From Kangiellaceae bacterium (GTDB lineage Bacteria; Pseudomonadota; Gammaproteobacteria; Enterobacterales; Kangiellaceae): DNA of 12,937 nt. The position numbers and the translations under genes were made by a program. Positions 6,619-12,937 of this stretch are shown piece by piece. Each line of letters begins with the position of its first letter. The first letter of the stretch is position 1. The stretch spans positions 1 to 12,937 of the forward strand of contig JAUUYO010000078.1 of the NCBI GenBank assembly GCA_030590405.1, given 5' to 3'. The notes beneath the pieces were generated by a model. It did not search any database and was not told the DNA's origin. It was given only the letters and a program-made list of their open reading frames with translations.

Positions 6619-8223
6619 ATGCCGACAACCTTCCATCAGCTGATCATTAAAACCTCGCAAAAAATGCCGGAAAATACCGCACTCCAGCGAAAACAGCAGT
6701 GCTTAAATTATCGAGAGCTGAGCGAACAAGTCACTGATGCTGCGCGCGGATTACTCACTCAAGGCCTGCAACCCGCTGAACGGGTCGCCATCTACTTGCC
6801 TAAACAATTCGAGTCAGTGATCGGCATGTTTGCCACCACATTAGCGGGCGGCGCCTTTGTACCGGTTAACCCTTTGCTAAAAGCCGCTCAGGTGGGTTAT
6901 ATCCTGAATGATTGCCAGGTGTCGATACTGATCACGTCATACAGTCGCTATAAACAGTTACAAAGCACGCTTAGTTCACTTGATTCACTGCACACCATCA
7001 TTCTGACCGACTGCAAGCCGCAGTCCTTTCCGAAACATTGCCTCCGATGGGAAGATTTTACTCTTCAAGAAAATCGAAATAACGATAATGTATACTCAGA
7101 ATTTCCACTCGTCATGCCTGAAGATATGGCGGCAATCCTTTACGCGTCAGGCAGTACTGGTCAACCGAAAGGTGTGGTTTTATCGCATACCAATCTGGTG
7201 GAAGGGGCCAAAAGCGTTGCAAATTATTTAAAAAATACACCCGAAGACAAACTTCTGGCAGTTTTACCCTTTAGTTTTGATTATGGTCTTAGCCAATTGA
7301 CCACAGCTTTTCTATCCTCTGCCAGAGTGATTTTGCTGGAGTATTTACTACCCAGAGACGTGATCAATGCGATCGTTAAATACCAAATCACCGGGCTCGC
7401 GGCGGTCCCGCCCTTATGGATCCAGCTGGCTGAAATAGACTGGCCAGAGGCCGCGACTAACAGTTTAAGATATTTCACTAACAGTGGTGGCGCGATGCCC
7501 GCTACGACCTTAACTCAACTAATGACGGCACTGCCTGATACTGCTCCTTTCTTAATGTACGGTCTAACAGAAGCCTTTAGAAGCACCTATCTCGACCCGA
7601 CCGAATTAGCCAACCGTCCCAGCTCTATAGGTAAAGCCATTCCCAATGCGGAAATTTTAGTGATCAACCAACAGGGCGAAATTTGCCAAAGTCATGAAGA
7701 AGGCGAATTAGTGCATAAAGGGGTCCACGTGGCGATGGGCTATTGGCAGGCAGAAGAAAAAACGGCAGAAAAATTTAAACCGCTGCCGAACAATTTGCAT
7801 CAGCAGTATGGTCGTCAAACAGTGGTCTGGTCTGGCGATCGGGTTAAAACCGATGAACAGGGATTTCTTTATTTTATCGGCCGAAATGACGAGATGATCA
7901 AAAGTTCGGGCTACCGTATTAGTCCTGCTGAACTGGAAGAGCTTTTATATATGGATGAGTCTATCAATGAAGTGGCTGCCATCGGCATCCCTCACCCCCG
8001 GCTGGGACAGGCTATCCTTGTGATCATCAAACCGAGCAATGAAATCGAATTTAATCAAACTCAGTTAGTTAAATTCTGCCGCAAGTTTTTGCCTAACTAC
8101 ATGCAACCTCACGCAATCGAAATAGTCGACTCGCTTCCCAGAAACCCTAATGGTAAAATAAACCGAAAACTGCTGAGCACTCAGTATCAAGATCTATGTC
8201 AATCAAACACAACAGACCTGTAG
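6619..8223 (+). CDS. Acyl-CoA ligase (AMP-forming), exosortase-A-associated type
   Basis: A 534-residue member of the ANL adenylating family. The ATP-binding P-loop YASGSTGQPKG is at 175-185, YGLTE at 314-318, the SGD motif at 405-407, the hinge GRNDEMIK at 421-428, and the C-terminal catalytic lysine in NPNGK at K513. The stretch from LPFSFDYGLSQLTTAF through AAVPPLWIQLA, YFTNSGGAMP and MYGLTEAFRSTYLDP matches the subgroup found in exosortase-A/PEP-CTERM gene clusters. It should activate a carboxylic acid as an acyl-AMP, probably for transfer to CoA or a carrier protein; the substrate is unknown. No Shine-Dalgarno site precedes the ATG at 6619; a TAAAAT -10-like box lies at 6572-6577. The stop codon falls inside a REP-like element, and the decarboxylase gene follows, implying one operon. 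Confidence 0.85.
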   Translation: MPTTFHQLIIKTSQKMPENTALQRKQQCLNYRELSEQVTDAARGLLTQGLQPAERVAIYLPKQFESVIGMFATTLAGGAFVPVNPLLKAAQVGYILNDCQVSILITSYSRYKQLQSTLSSLDSLHTIILTDCKPQSFPKHCLRWEDFTLQENRNNDNVYSEFPLVMPEDMAAILYASGSTGQPKGVVLSHTNLVEGAKSVANYLKNTPEDKLLAVLPFSFDYGLSQLTTAFLSSARVILLEYLLPRDVINAIVKYQITGLAAVPPLWIQLAEIDWPEAATNSLRYFTNSGGAMPATTLTQLMTALPDTAPFLMYGLTEAFRSTYLDPTELANRPSSIGKAIPNAEILVINQQGEICQSHEEGELVHKGVHVAMGYWQAEEKTAEKFKPLPNNLHQQYGRQTVVWSGDRVKTDEQGFLYFIGRNDEMIKSSGYRISPAELEELLYMDESINEVAAIGIPHPRLGQAILVIIKPSNEIEFNQTQLVKFCRKFLPNYMQPHAIEIVDSLPRNPNGKINRKLLSTQYQDLCQSNTTDL

Positions 8224-8246
8224 GAGCGCGCGTCCCCACCGCGAAC
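8218..8246. repeat. REP-like element between ligase and decarboxylase
   Basis: The stretch starting CTGTAGGAGCGCGCG and ending CCGCGAAC has the GTAG head, GC-rich core and CGCGAA tail of the REP elements common in pseudomonads and related bacteria. The inner dyad is weak (CGCG at 8227-8230 with CGCG at 8240-8243). It supplies the TAG stop (8221-8223) of the ligase gene and sits in the gap before the decarboxylase. No other copy was seen in this window. Confidence 0.45.
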
Positions 8247-8283
8247 AAACGTGAAAACAAAAAAAACAGTGCAACATACCCCA

Positions 8284-9489
8284 ATGACTCAGTTTACCAG
8301 CCAAGATAGTGAATTATTAATCAATGGCCATCAACTTTCTCTGGTTAAACTGAGGGCCGGTCAGACACCTTTTTATGCCTATGATCGCAGTATTATCTCG
8401 AAAAAAATCACTCAATTTCGAACCGCAATGCCGAGCGAGCTAAAACTTCACTATGCGATGAAAGCTAATCCAATGCCCGCGCTGGTGGACTTTATCGCAC
8501 AGCAAGTGGATGGTTTGGATGTGGCCAGTGGCAAAGAACTGAATGTAGCGCTTAATAGCGGCATGGCGGCGCACTCAATTAGTTTTGCCGGTCCAGGAAA
8601 ACAAACCAAAGAACTACAAATGGCGATTGCCAGCCAGATCACAATTAATATTGAATCTTTTACTGAGCTGGATCGAATCATTGAAATCTGCGAGCTCATC
8701 GGTATAAAAGCGAAAGTGGCAATCCGAGTCAATCCAGATTTCGAACTTAAATCCTCGGGCATGAAAATGGGCGGCGGAGCACAACAATTTGGAATTGACG
8801 CCGAATTGGTCGACAATATGCTGGCTAAAATAAAACAACAGGATCTCGACTATCAAGGCTTGCATATCTTCACCGGCTCTCAAAATTTAAATGCTGACTC
8901 AATCATGCTCGCTCATCAAAATATCTTTGAGTTAGCGACTCGTTTGCAGCGCGGCTGTGAGATGCCAATCCAATCACTAAATATAGGCGGTGGACTAGGG
9001 ATCCCTTACTTTCCCGGAGAACAACCGCTACAAATAGAGCCTATCGGCAAAGCATTAGCGGGGCTTATTGCCAATTTTTACAACGAATTCGGAACGGTTG
9101 AAATCGCCATGGAGCTTGGCCGTTATCTGGTCGGTGAAGCAGGTATTTATGTGGCTGAAATTATCGATATCAAGCAGTCTCGCGGAACCACCTTTGCGGT
9201 GATCGATGGCGGATTACATCATCATCTGTCCGCATCAGGCAATTTCGGTCAGGTGATCAGGAAAAATTACCCCGTCGCGATAGGCAACAAAATGGACAAA
9301 GATCATTTGGAAGCAATACAAATCGTGGGACCGCTTTGCACCCCTTTAGATTTAATGGCCAATAAATACCAACTCCCTGTCGTCGAAATAGGCGATTTAG
9401 TGGTAATTTATCAATCTGGTGCCTATGGTTATAGTGCAAGTCCACAAGACTTTCTGAGTCATCCACGGCCGATAGAAATGCTGGTTTAA
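8284..9489 (+). CDS. PLP-dependent decarboxylase, exosortase-A-associated type
   Basis: A 401-residue fold-type III PLP enzyme of the ornithine/diaminopimelate decarboxylase family. The PLP lysine is K60 in LHYAMKANP; GGGLGIPY provides the glycine loop that holds the phosphate; ELGRYLVGEAG contains the substrate-side E277; C352 in GPLCTPLD and Y383 in YGYSAS complete the site at the dimer interface. GQTPFYAYDR near the N-terminus, SFAGPGK and FELKSSGMKMGGG are typical of the branch that accompanies the AMP-ligase in exosortase-A clusters. The substrate is not known. I prefer the ATG at 8284 because MTQF aligns with the start of relatives; a GTG at 8251 would add 11 lysine-rich residues. Neither has a clear ribosome site. 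Probably co-transcribed with the ligase. Confidence 0.85.
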   Translation: MTQFTSQDSELLINGHQLSLVKLRAGQTPFYAYDRSIISKKITQFRTAMPSELKLHYAMKANPMPALVDFIAQQVDGLDVASGKELNVALNSGMAAHSISFAGPGKQTKELQMAIASQITINIESFTELDRIIEICELIGIKAKVAIRVNPDFELKSSGMKMGGGAQQFGIDAELVDNMLAKIKQQDLDYQGLHIFTGSQNLNADSIMLAHQNIFELATRLQRGCEMPIQSLNIGGGLGIPYFPGEQPLQIEPIGKALAGLIANFYNEFGTVEIAMELGRYLVGEAGIYVAEIIDIKQSRGTTFAVIDGGLHHHLSASGNFGQVIRKNYPVAIGNKMDKDHLEAIQIVGPLCTPLDLMANKYQLPVVEIGDLVVIYQSGAYGYSASPQDFLSHPRPIEMLV

Positions 9490-9497
9490 TAATTAAA

Positions 9498-9513
9498 TTT
9501 AATCTAGATTAAA
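9498..9513. repeat. Perfect 16-bp palindrome between decarboxylase and plsB
   Basis: TTTAATCTAGATTAAA is its own reverse complement. It lies 9 bases after the decarboxylase stop and about 100 bases before plsB. A second dyad, GCTGG-N7-CCAGC, is at 9522-9538. The AT-rich palindrome could be an operator for plsB; the pair could also be a weak 3' hairpin. No T-run follows, so a classical terminator is unlikely. Confidence 0.5.
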
Positions 9514-9616
9514 GACTAACCGCTGGCATCATCCCAGCATATTGCTTAAAATGACAAGCTATATGCCAATCTAATGGGATTTTCCCAGAGCATCATTTAG
9601 GATAATCCAGCATAAT

Positions 9617-12100
9617 ATGTTTTTTACCCATTTGTACCAAAGCCTTGTTTCGCTGCCGCTCAAATTATTAGTGAGTAGCAAGTTACTTCCTGATGATCCC
9701 ATCAAAGAACTCGGCATCGATCCGGACGCACCGATTTATTATGTTTTACAACGGCGCTCAACCAGTAGTTTTTTAATGCTGAAAGAAAAAGCCAAACAAC
9801 TCAATCTACCGCCGCCCAAAATAATTCATTCAAAAACAAAAATCATAGAAAAAGGCGCGGTATTTTTTCTGCAAAGTAAAACGATACTTGGCTTAGGTGG
9901 TAAGCCAGTCAAAAAATATCAACAGTTGCTTATGACTTTGCTAGAAAAACAAAAAAATGAACCCAATCAGCAACATCAACTTATTCCTTTCTCGATCTAC
10001 TGGGGACGAAATCCTGGTAAAGAAAATTCTTTATTGAGGTTGATTTTTACCGATACTGAAAGTGCCAACCCTTTGCGTAAATTCTTTCTATTTCTTTTTC
10101 AAGGTCGAAATACTTTTGTAAGAATGGCCAAGCCTATAGACCTGCTTCAGGTTGCCCATTCAGAAGTCAGCGCTGACATTCAGGTGACCAAACTGACCCG
10201 AACACTGCGAGTTCACTTTCATCGCTTGCGCCGTGCGGCTATGGGACCATTAATTACCAATCGTGGTCAGGTGATTACCAATATTCTGGTGAGCAACAAT
10301 GTTAAAGGGGCGATCGAACGTGAAGCAAAAAGTAAAAAAATAACGGTTGAAAAATCCACCAAGCTAGCCGGAAAATACGCCAAAGAAATAGCTTCCGCTT
10401 ACTCCTACAAAATGGTCCGTATTATGGAGTCGGCACTCACCCATTTGTGGAATAAAATCTACAATGGAGTGGTCGTTCAAAATGCAGAAATGGTTCGCGA
10501 ACTGGCCTCAACCCACGAAATTATTTATGTCCCAAGTCATCGCAGTCATATCGACTATTTGTTGCTTTCTTATACCCTTTATCATGAAGGTCTGGTTCCG
10601 CCGCATATCGCAGCTGGAATCAACTTAAACTTTTGGCCTGCCGGGCCAATCTTAAGACGCGGCGGCGCATTCTTTTTACGCCGCAGTTTTGGCGGGAATA
10701 AATTGTACACTTCGGTCTTTAACGAATATATTTTTCAGTTAATGGATCGCGGAATTCCTTTAGAATTTTTCCCAGAAGGTGGCCGCAGTCGAACTGGTCG
10801 GTTGCTTCCGCCTAAAACAGGCCTGTTGGCCATGACCATGCAATCGCTACTCAGAGGAACCCGTAAGCCCGTGGCCATCATCCCGGTTTATATTGGCTAT
10901 GAACGAATGTTTGAGGGAAAGAGCTACCTCAATGAATTAAGAGGTGCGGAAAAGAAAAAGGAATCTTTCGGACAACTACTGGGCATCCGAAAAACCTTAA
11001 AACAAGATTTCGGCAAAGTGTATTTAAATTTTTCCGAGCCTGTATTTCTGAATAAATATCTGGATGAAAAACAGCCCGATTGGCATCAATATCGAGGCGA
11101 GGTGGGCGCAAAGCCTAGCTGGTTATCACCGCAAGTATCAGAGCTATCCGAACTAATCATGCAACGAATCAATGCGGCTTCTACGGTGAATGCGATTAGC
11201 TTGGTTGCACTGGTATTACTTTCCACCGAGCGAATGGCGATCGGTAAAAAAGAACTGATAGAGCAGCTGAATATCCTGTTAAACATTGCCAGAAAAGTTC
11301 CCTACAGCGATAACACTCAAATTCCAGAGCAAAGCGGCGAAGATTTAGTCGCCCAGGCTAAAACTCTCGGAACAATTTTTGAGGTCAAAAATCCAATGGG
11401 GGATATTATTACCACCGATGAGCAAACTGCCGTTCTTCTTACTTATTATCGCAACAATATTTTGCATGTTTTTATCAGTTATTCGCTGGTTGCCAGCTGT
11501 TTTGTCAATAATCAAAAAATGGCAAAATCGACCTTGATCAAACGCTGTCAAATTTTATTCCCATTTATCAAACGTGAACTTTTTATTCATTGGAGTAATC
11601 AACAGCTCACTGGCTATCTTGACAAGGTGATAGATGCTTTTTGTGAAATGGGTCTATTAGAACAAAAAGGTAACCAAATTATTCGAAAGGAAGAATCGAG
11701 CCAAGAATTCGAACAACTCATGTGTTTTGCCCAAGTGGTTAAACCGACCTTGCTAAGATATGGTATCTTATTGACCTTGCTTTCCAGTCAAGTCGGCCAA
11801 GGCCGAATGAGCCGCCGCGAACTTGAAAAACACAGTCAGCAAGTCGCGCAAAGATTGGCAGCGTTGTATAGCTTAAATGCCCCTGAATCTTTCGATAAAA
11901 ATTTATTTAAAACCACCATCAGCGTTCTGCGAAAAGCCGACTTGATCCAGATTTCTGAAGATAATTCTTTTGATATCGATCCCAAACTGGAAGCGCTTAA
12001 TCAGCAGATTTTGGATAATGTGAATGTTGGATCAAAACTCATCATGCAAAAAACTGCCAGTTGGGCGAAGCATTATTGGGAGAAGGATAGTCTGAATTAA
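9617..12100 (+). CDS. plsB: Glycerol-3-phosphate 1-O-acyltransferase PlsB
   Basis: Transfers an acyl chain from acyl-CoA or acyl-ACP to the sn-1 position of glycerol-3-phosphate, the first step of phospholipid synthesis, at the inner membrane. The 827-residue length is close to the E. coli protein (807), and similarity runs end to end: LPLKLLVSSKLLPDDP near the N-terminus, then the acyltransferase blocks HRSHIDY (catalytic H308 and D313), GAFFLRRSFGGNKLY, FFPEGGRSRTGR (384-395) and IIPVYIGYE, with NIARKVPYS and LTYYRNN in the C-terminal half. These residues form the usual catalytic and glycerol-phosphate-binding sites. The ATG has only a distant AGGA (9599-9602). It follows the decarboxylase by 127 bases on the same strand and may have its own promoter. 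No clear terminator is seen after the stop. Confidence 0.95.
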   Translation: MFFTHLYQSLVSLPLKLLVSSKLLPDDPIKELGIDPDAPIYYVLQRRSTSSFLMLKEKAKQLNLPPPKIIHSKTKIIEKGAVFFLQSKTILGLGGKPVKKYQQLLMTLLEKQKNEPNQQHQLIPFSIYWGRNPGKENSLLRLIFTDTESANPLRKFFLFLFQGRNTFVRMAKPIDLLQVAHSEVSADIQVTKLTRTLRVHFHRLRRAAMGPLITNRGQVITNILVSNNVKGAIEREAKSKKITVEKSTKLAGKYAKEIASAYSYKMVRIMESALTHLWNKIYNGVVVQNAEMVRELASTHEIIYVPSHRSHIDYLLLSYTLYHEGLVPPHIAAGINLNFWPAGPILRRGGAFFLRRSFGGNKLYTSVFNEYIFQLMDRGIPLEFFPEGGRSRTGRLLPPKTGLLAMTMQSLLRGTRKPVAIIPVYIGYERMFEGKSYLNELRGAEKKKESFGQLLGIRKTLKQDFGKVYLNFSEPVFLNKYLDEKQPDWHQYRGEVGAKPSWLSPQVSELSELIMQRINAASTVNAISLVALVLLSTERMAIGKKELIEQLNILLNIARKVPYSDNTQIPEQSGEDLVAQAKTLGTIFEVKNPMGDIITTDEQTAVLLTYYRNNILHVFISYSLVASCFVNNQKMAKSTLIKRCQILFPFIKRELFIHWSNQQLTGYLDKVIDAFCEMGLLEQKGNQIIRKEESSQEFEQLMCFAQVVKPTLLRYGILLTLLSSQVGQGRMSRRELEKHSQQVAQRLAALYSLNAPESFDKNLFKTTISVLRKADLIQISEDNSFDIDPKLEALNQQILDNVNVGSKLIMQKTASWAKHYWEKDSLN

Positions 12101-12331
12101 CGGAGATTGGCCTTTATTTCAACAAGATATTGAGACACGCTTCGAGACCACCATTTGGATGATTATTTAAATGAATAAGTTTAGATTTGATGTAACAAAA
12201 CAAAAAACGGGTTCAACTTAATCTGACCTTAATCGTCTCTAGTTTGACACATAGTAGTCATTTATGTGCGCCAGAAAAATTACAGTAATATCATAGATAA
12301 CGGTCATTCGAATTAATTTTAGTCATTCTAA
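12101..12331. other. Non-coding gap after plsB with a REP-like dyad
   Basis: About 230 bases without a credible gene. At 12209-12228 the stretch from GGGTTCA to TGACC forms an imperfect hairpin (GG-T-TCA with TGACC, 8-base loop); it recalls short GGTCAG-type repeats that accompany IS200-like or RAYT transposases, but the resemblance is from memory. CACATA/TATGTG (12248-12268) is another weak dyad. No rho-independent terminator for plsB was found. Confidence 0.3.
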
Positions 12332-12505
12332 GGGCTGTTGATCTTTCACATCGGCAGCCATATCAAAGCACATGCTAACGCGAGCATACTTTCAAAATTT
12401 ATCTTCAATTTGTCATATCTTGTGGCTATCGCACGAAAATGCTTCAACCTTGCAAAAGCATTTTCCACTAAATGCCTGTATTTATACAAACACCAGTCAA
12501 TATCG
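12332..12505 (-). mobile_element. IS5-family insertion sequence remnant (3' end)
   Basis: The reading frame ending at 12346 encodes IDWCLYKYRHLVENAFARLK, then HFRAIATRYDKL and LACALIWLPM, the C-terminal end of DDE transposases of the IS5 family (IS427-like group). E109 of the unspliced frame, in the Y-K-x-R-H-x-V-E-N block, corresponds to the last catalytic acid. GGGCTGTTGATC at 12332-12343, just past the stop, fits the terminal repeat of such elements. The rest of the transposase, with the first two catalytic acids, and the other terminal repeat are missing: the sequence changes to an antitoxin gene near 12505. Confidence 0.7.
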
Positions 12506-12708
12506 TCTGAGATAAAACCTTCATCTTCTGCCAATCGCGCTTTCAGATCCCAGTAATGTTCTTCCATCTCCACCAATTCATCAAAACGCCGTTTTGATAA
12601 CATCACGCTACTCGCACGTCCTGATTTTTCGATCACAACAGGCTCAGCCTGTGCGGTTTCCAGGTATTGGTCAAGACGATTTTTTAACTCGGTTGCTGTA
12701 ACTATCAT
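12346..12708 (-). pseudogene. Phd/YefM-type antitoxin fused in frame to a transposase tail
   Basis: A 120-codon chimera. Residues 1-67 are a Phd/YefM-type antitoxin: TATELKNRLDQYLE at the DNA-binding N-terminus, PVVIEKSGRASSVMLSKRRFDELVE, then HYWDLKARLAEDEGFIS. From about residue 68 the sequence becomes the tail of an IS5-type transposase and runs to its stop. An intact antitoxin would go on for some 10-20 residues and overlap or abut a RelE/ParE-type toxin gene; no toxin is present. The ATG at 12706-12708 has a perfect AGGAGG (12715-12720) 6 bases upstream, so this start is preferred over the ATG at 12784-12786. The DNA-binding half may still be made and could regulate other promoters; the toxin-binding end is lost. 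Most likely an IS insertion followed by deletion. Confidence 0.75.
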
Positions 12709-12813
12709 GTGATTCCTCCTAGTTTGTGCCTGAACGAAAAAAGCTAACCATTTGAAATTAAAGAAATAATCTTCGAAAAACGCCACGAAGTTTTTCTAAT
12801 AATGAATAAGAAA

Positions 12814-12822
12814 TGGTATAAT
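12814..12822 (+). promoter_or_regulatory. Extended -10 promoter at the right edge
   Basis: TGGTATAAT is a perfect -10 hexamer with the extended TGn element. No good -35 lies 16-18 bases upstream, which extended -10 promoters tolerate. Transcription would start near 12829, about 50 bases before the ATG at 12880. Confidence 0.5.
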
Positions 12823-12879
12823 TGGCGTGAAATAGTGCTCTTTCATTAAAACTTCACTCAAAAAAACGAGAAAAATACG

Positions 12880-12937
12880 ATGCGCGCTCCGACGGATCTC
12901 CAGCTTCAATTAGGCGAGCTTGATATTGCCAATATTA
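12880..12937 (+). CDS. Probable ISNCY-type transposase, 5' end only
   Basis: An open frame starts at ATG 12880 and runs off the window after 19 full codons. The visible peptide, with QLQLGELDIANI from residue 8 on, matches the start of ISNCY-family transposases as I remember it (Q-L-Q-x-G-E-x-D-I-x-x-I). No clear Shine-Dalgarno site precedes it (the upstream bases are A-rich with one CGAG), and an extended -10 promoter lies about 60 bases upstream. Identity rests on a short stretch, so it is tentative; no terminal inverted repeat was established. Confidence 0.45.
   Translation, partial: MRAPTDLQLQLGELDIANI

Noticed and set aside
12244..12272. TTGACA at 12244-12249 as a promoter
   Set aside because: No -10-like hexamer lies 16-18 bases downstream and no gene follows on that strand before the IS remnant.
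12338..12556. Plus-strand frame of 72 codons over the antitoxin-transposase region
   Set aside because: It is the complement of the transposase and antitoxin coding strand; no ribosome site and no family match.

Overview
The window looks like a moderately AT-rich gammaproteobacterial chromosome. The evidence is a proteobacterial-type PlsB acyltransferase close to the E. coli protein along its whole length, a GlnRS of the E. coli type, a class I peptide deformylase with E. coli-like ends, and an exosortase-A-associated ligase/decarboxylase pair. I cannot name the genus; a marine or free-living lineage is a guess.

Left part (1-1453): a leftward nitrobindin-like haem-binding beta-barrel gene with a clear sigma70 promoter, then about 900 bases without a gene. 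This gap holds two adjacent diverged copies of a roughly 190-210 bp hairpin-rich repeat and an AT-rich stretch. It ends in a TTGACA promoter whose -10 region sits between the arms of a 17-bp near-perfect inverted repeat.

Integrase and housekeeping part (1454-6428): that promoter drives an integron-integrase-like protein. It has a good SAM-like N-terminal DNA-binding domain, but the first catalytic arginine is replaced by lysine and no tyrosine occurs in its last 67 residues, so it looks like a recombinase fold turned into something else. Facing it on the minus strand are peptide deformylase (def), a DUF6544-type protein, a LysE/RhtB-type exporter and glnS. The exporter starts 11 bases after the glnS stop, with a TTG start, and is probably co-transcribed with it.

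Right part (6619-12100, plus strand): an acyl-CoA ligase and a PLP-dependent decarboxylase that match the pair usually found in exosortase-A/PEP-CTERM loci, followed by plsB, which makes lysophosphatidate. No exosortase, PEP-CTERM protein or acyl carrier protein is in the window. A REP-like element lies between ligase and decarboxylase and supplies the ligase stop codon.

Right edge (12101-12937): an eroded mobile zone. The 3' end of an IS5-type transposase is joined in frame to a Phd/YefM-type antitoxin, giving a 120-residue chimera with no toxin gene. At the very end an extended -10 promoter precedes the first 19 codons of what is probably an ISNCY-type transposase.

The most interesting items are the catalytically degenerate integrase with its operator-like promoter, the structured tandem repeat beside it, the stand-alone ligase/decarboxylase pair next to plsB, and the antitoxin-transposase chimera. 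Nothing here is a demonstrably new system; all family calls are from memory of the families, without database searches.
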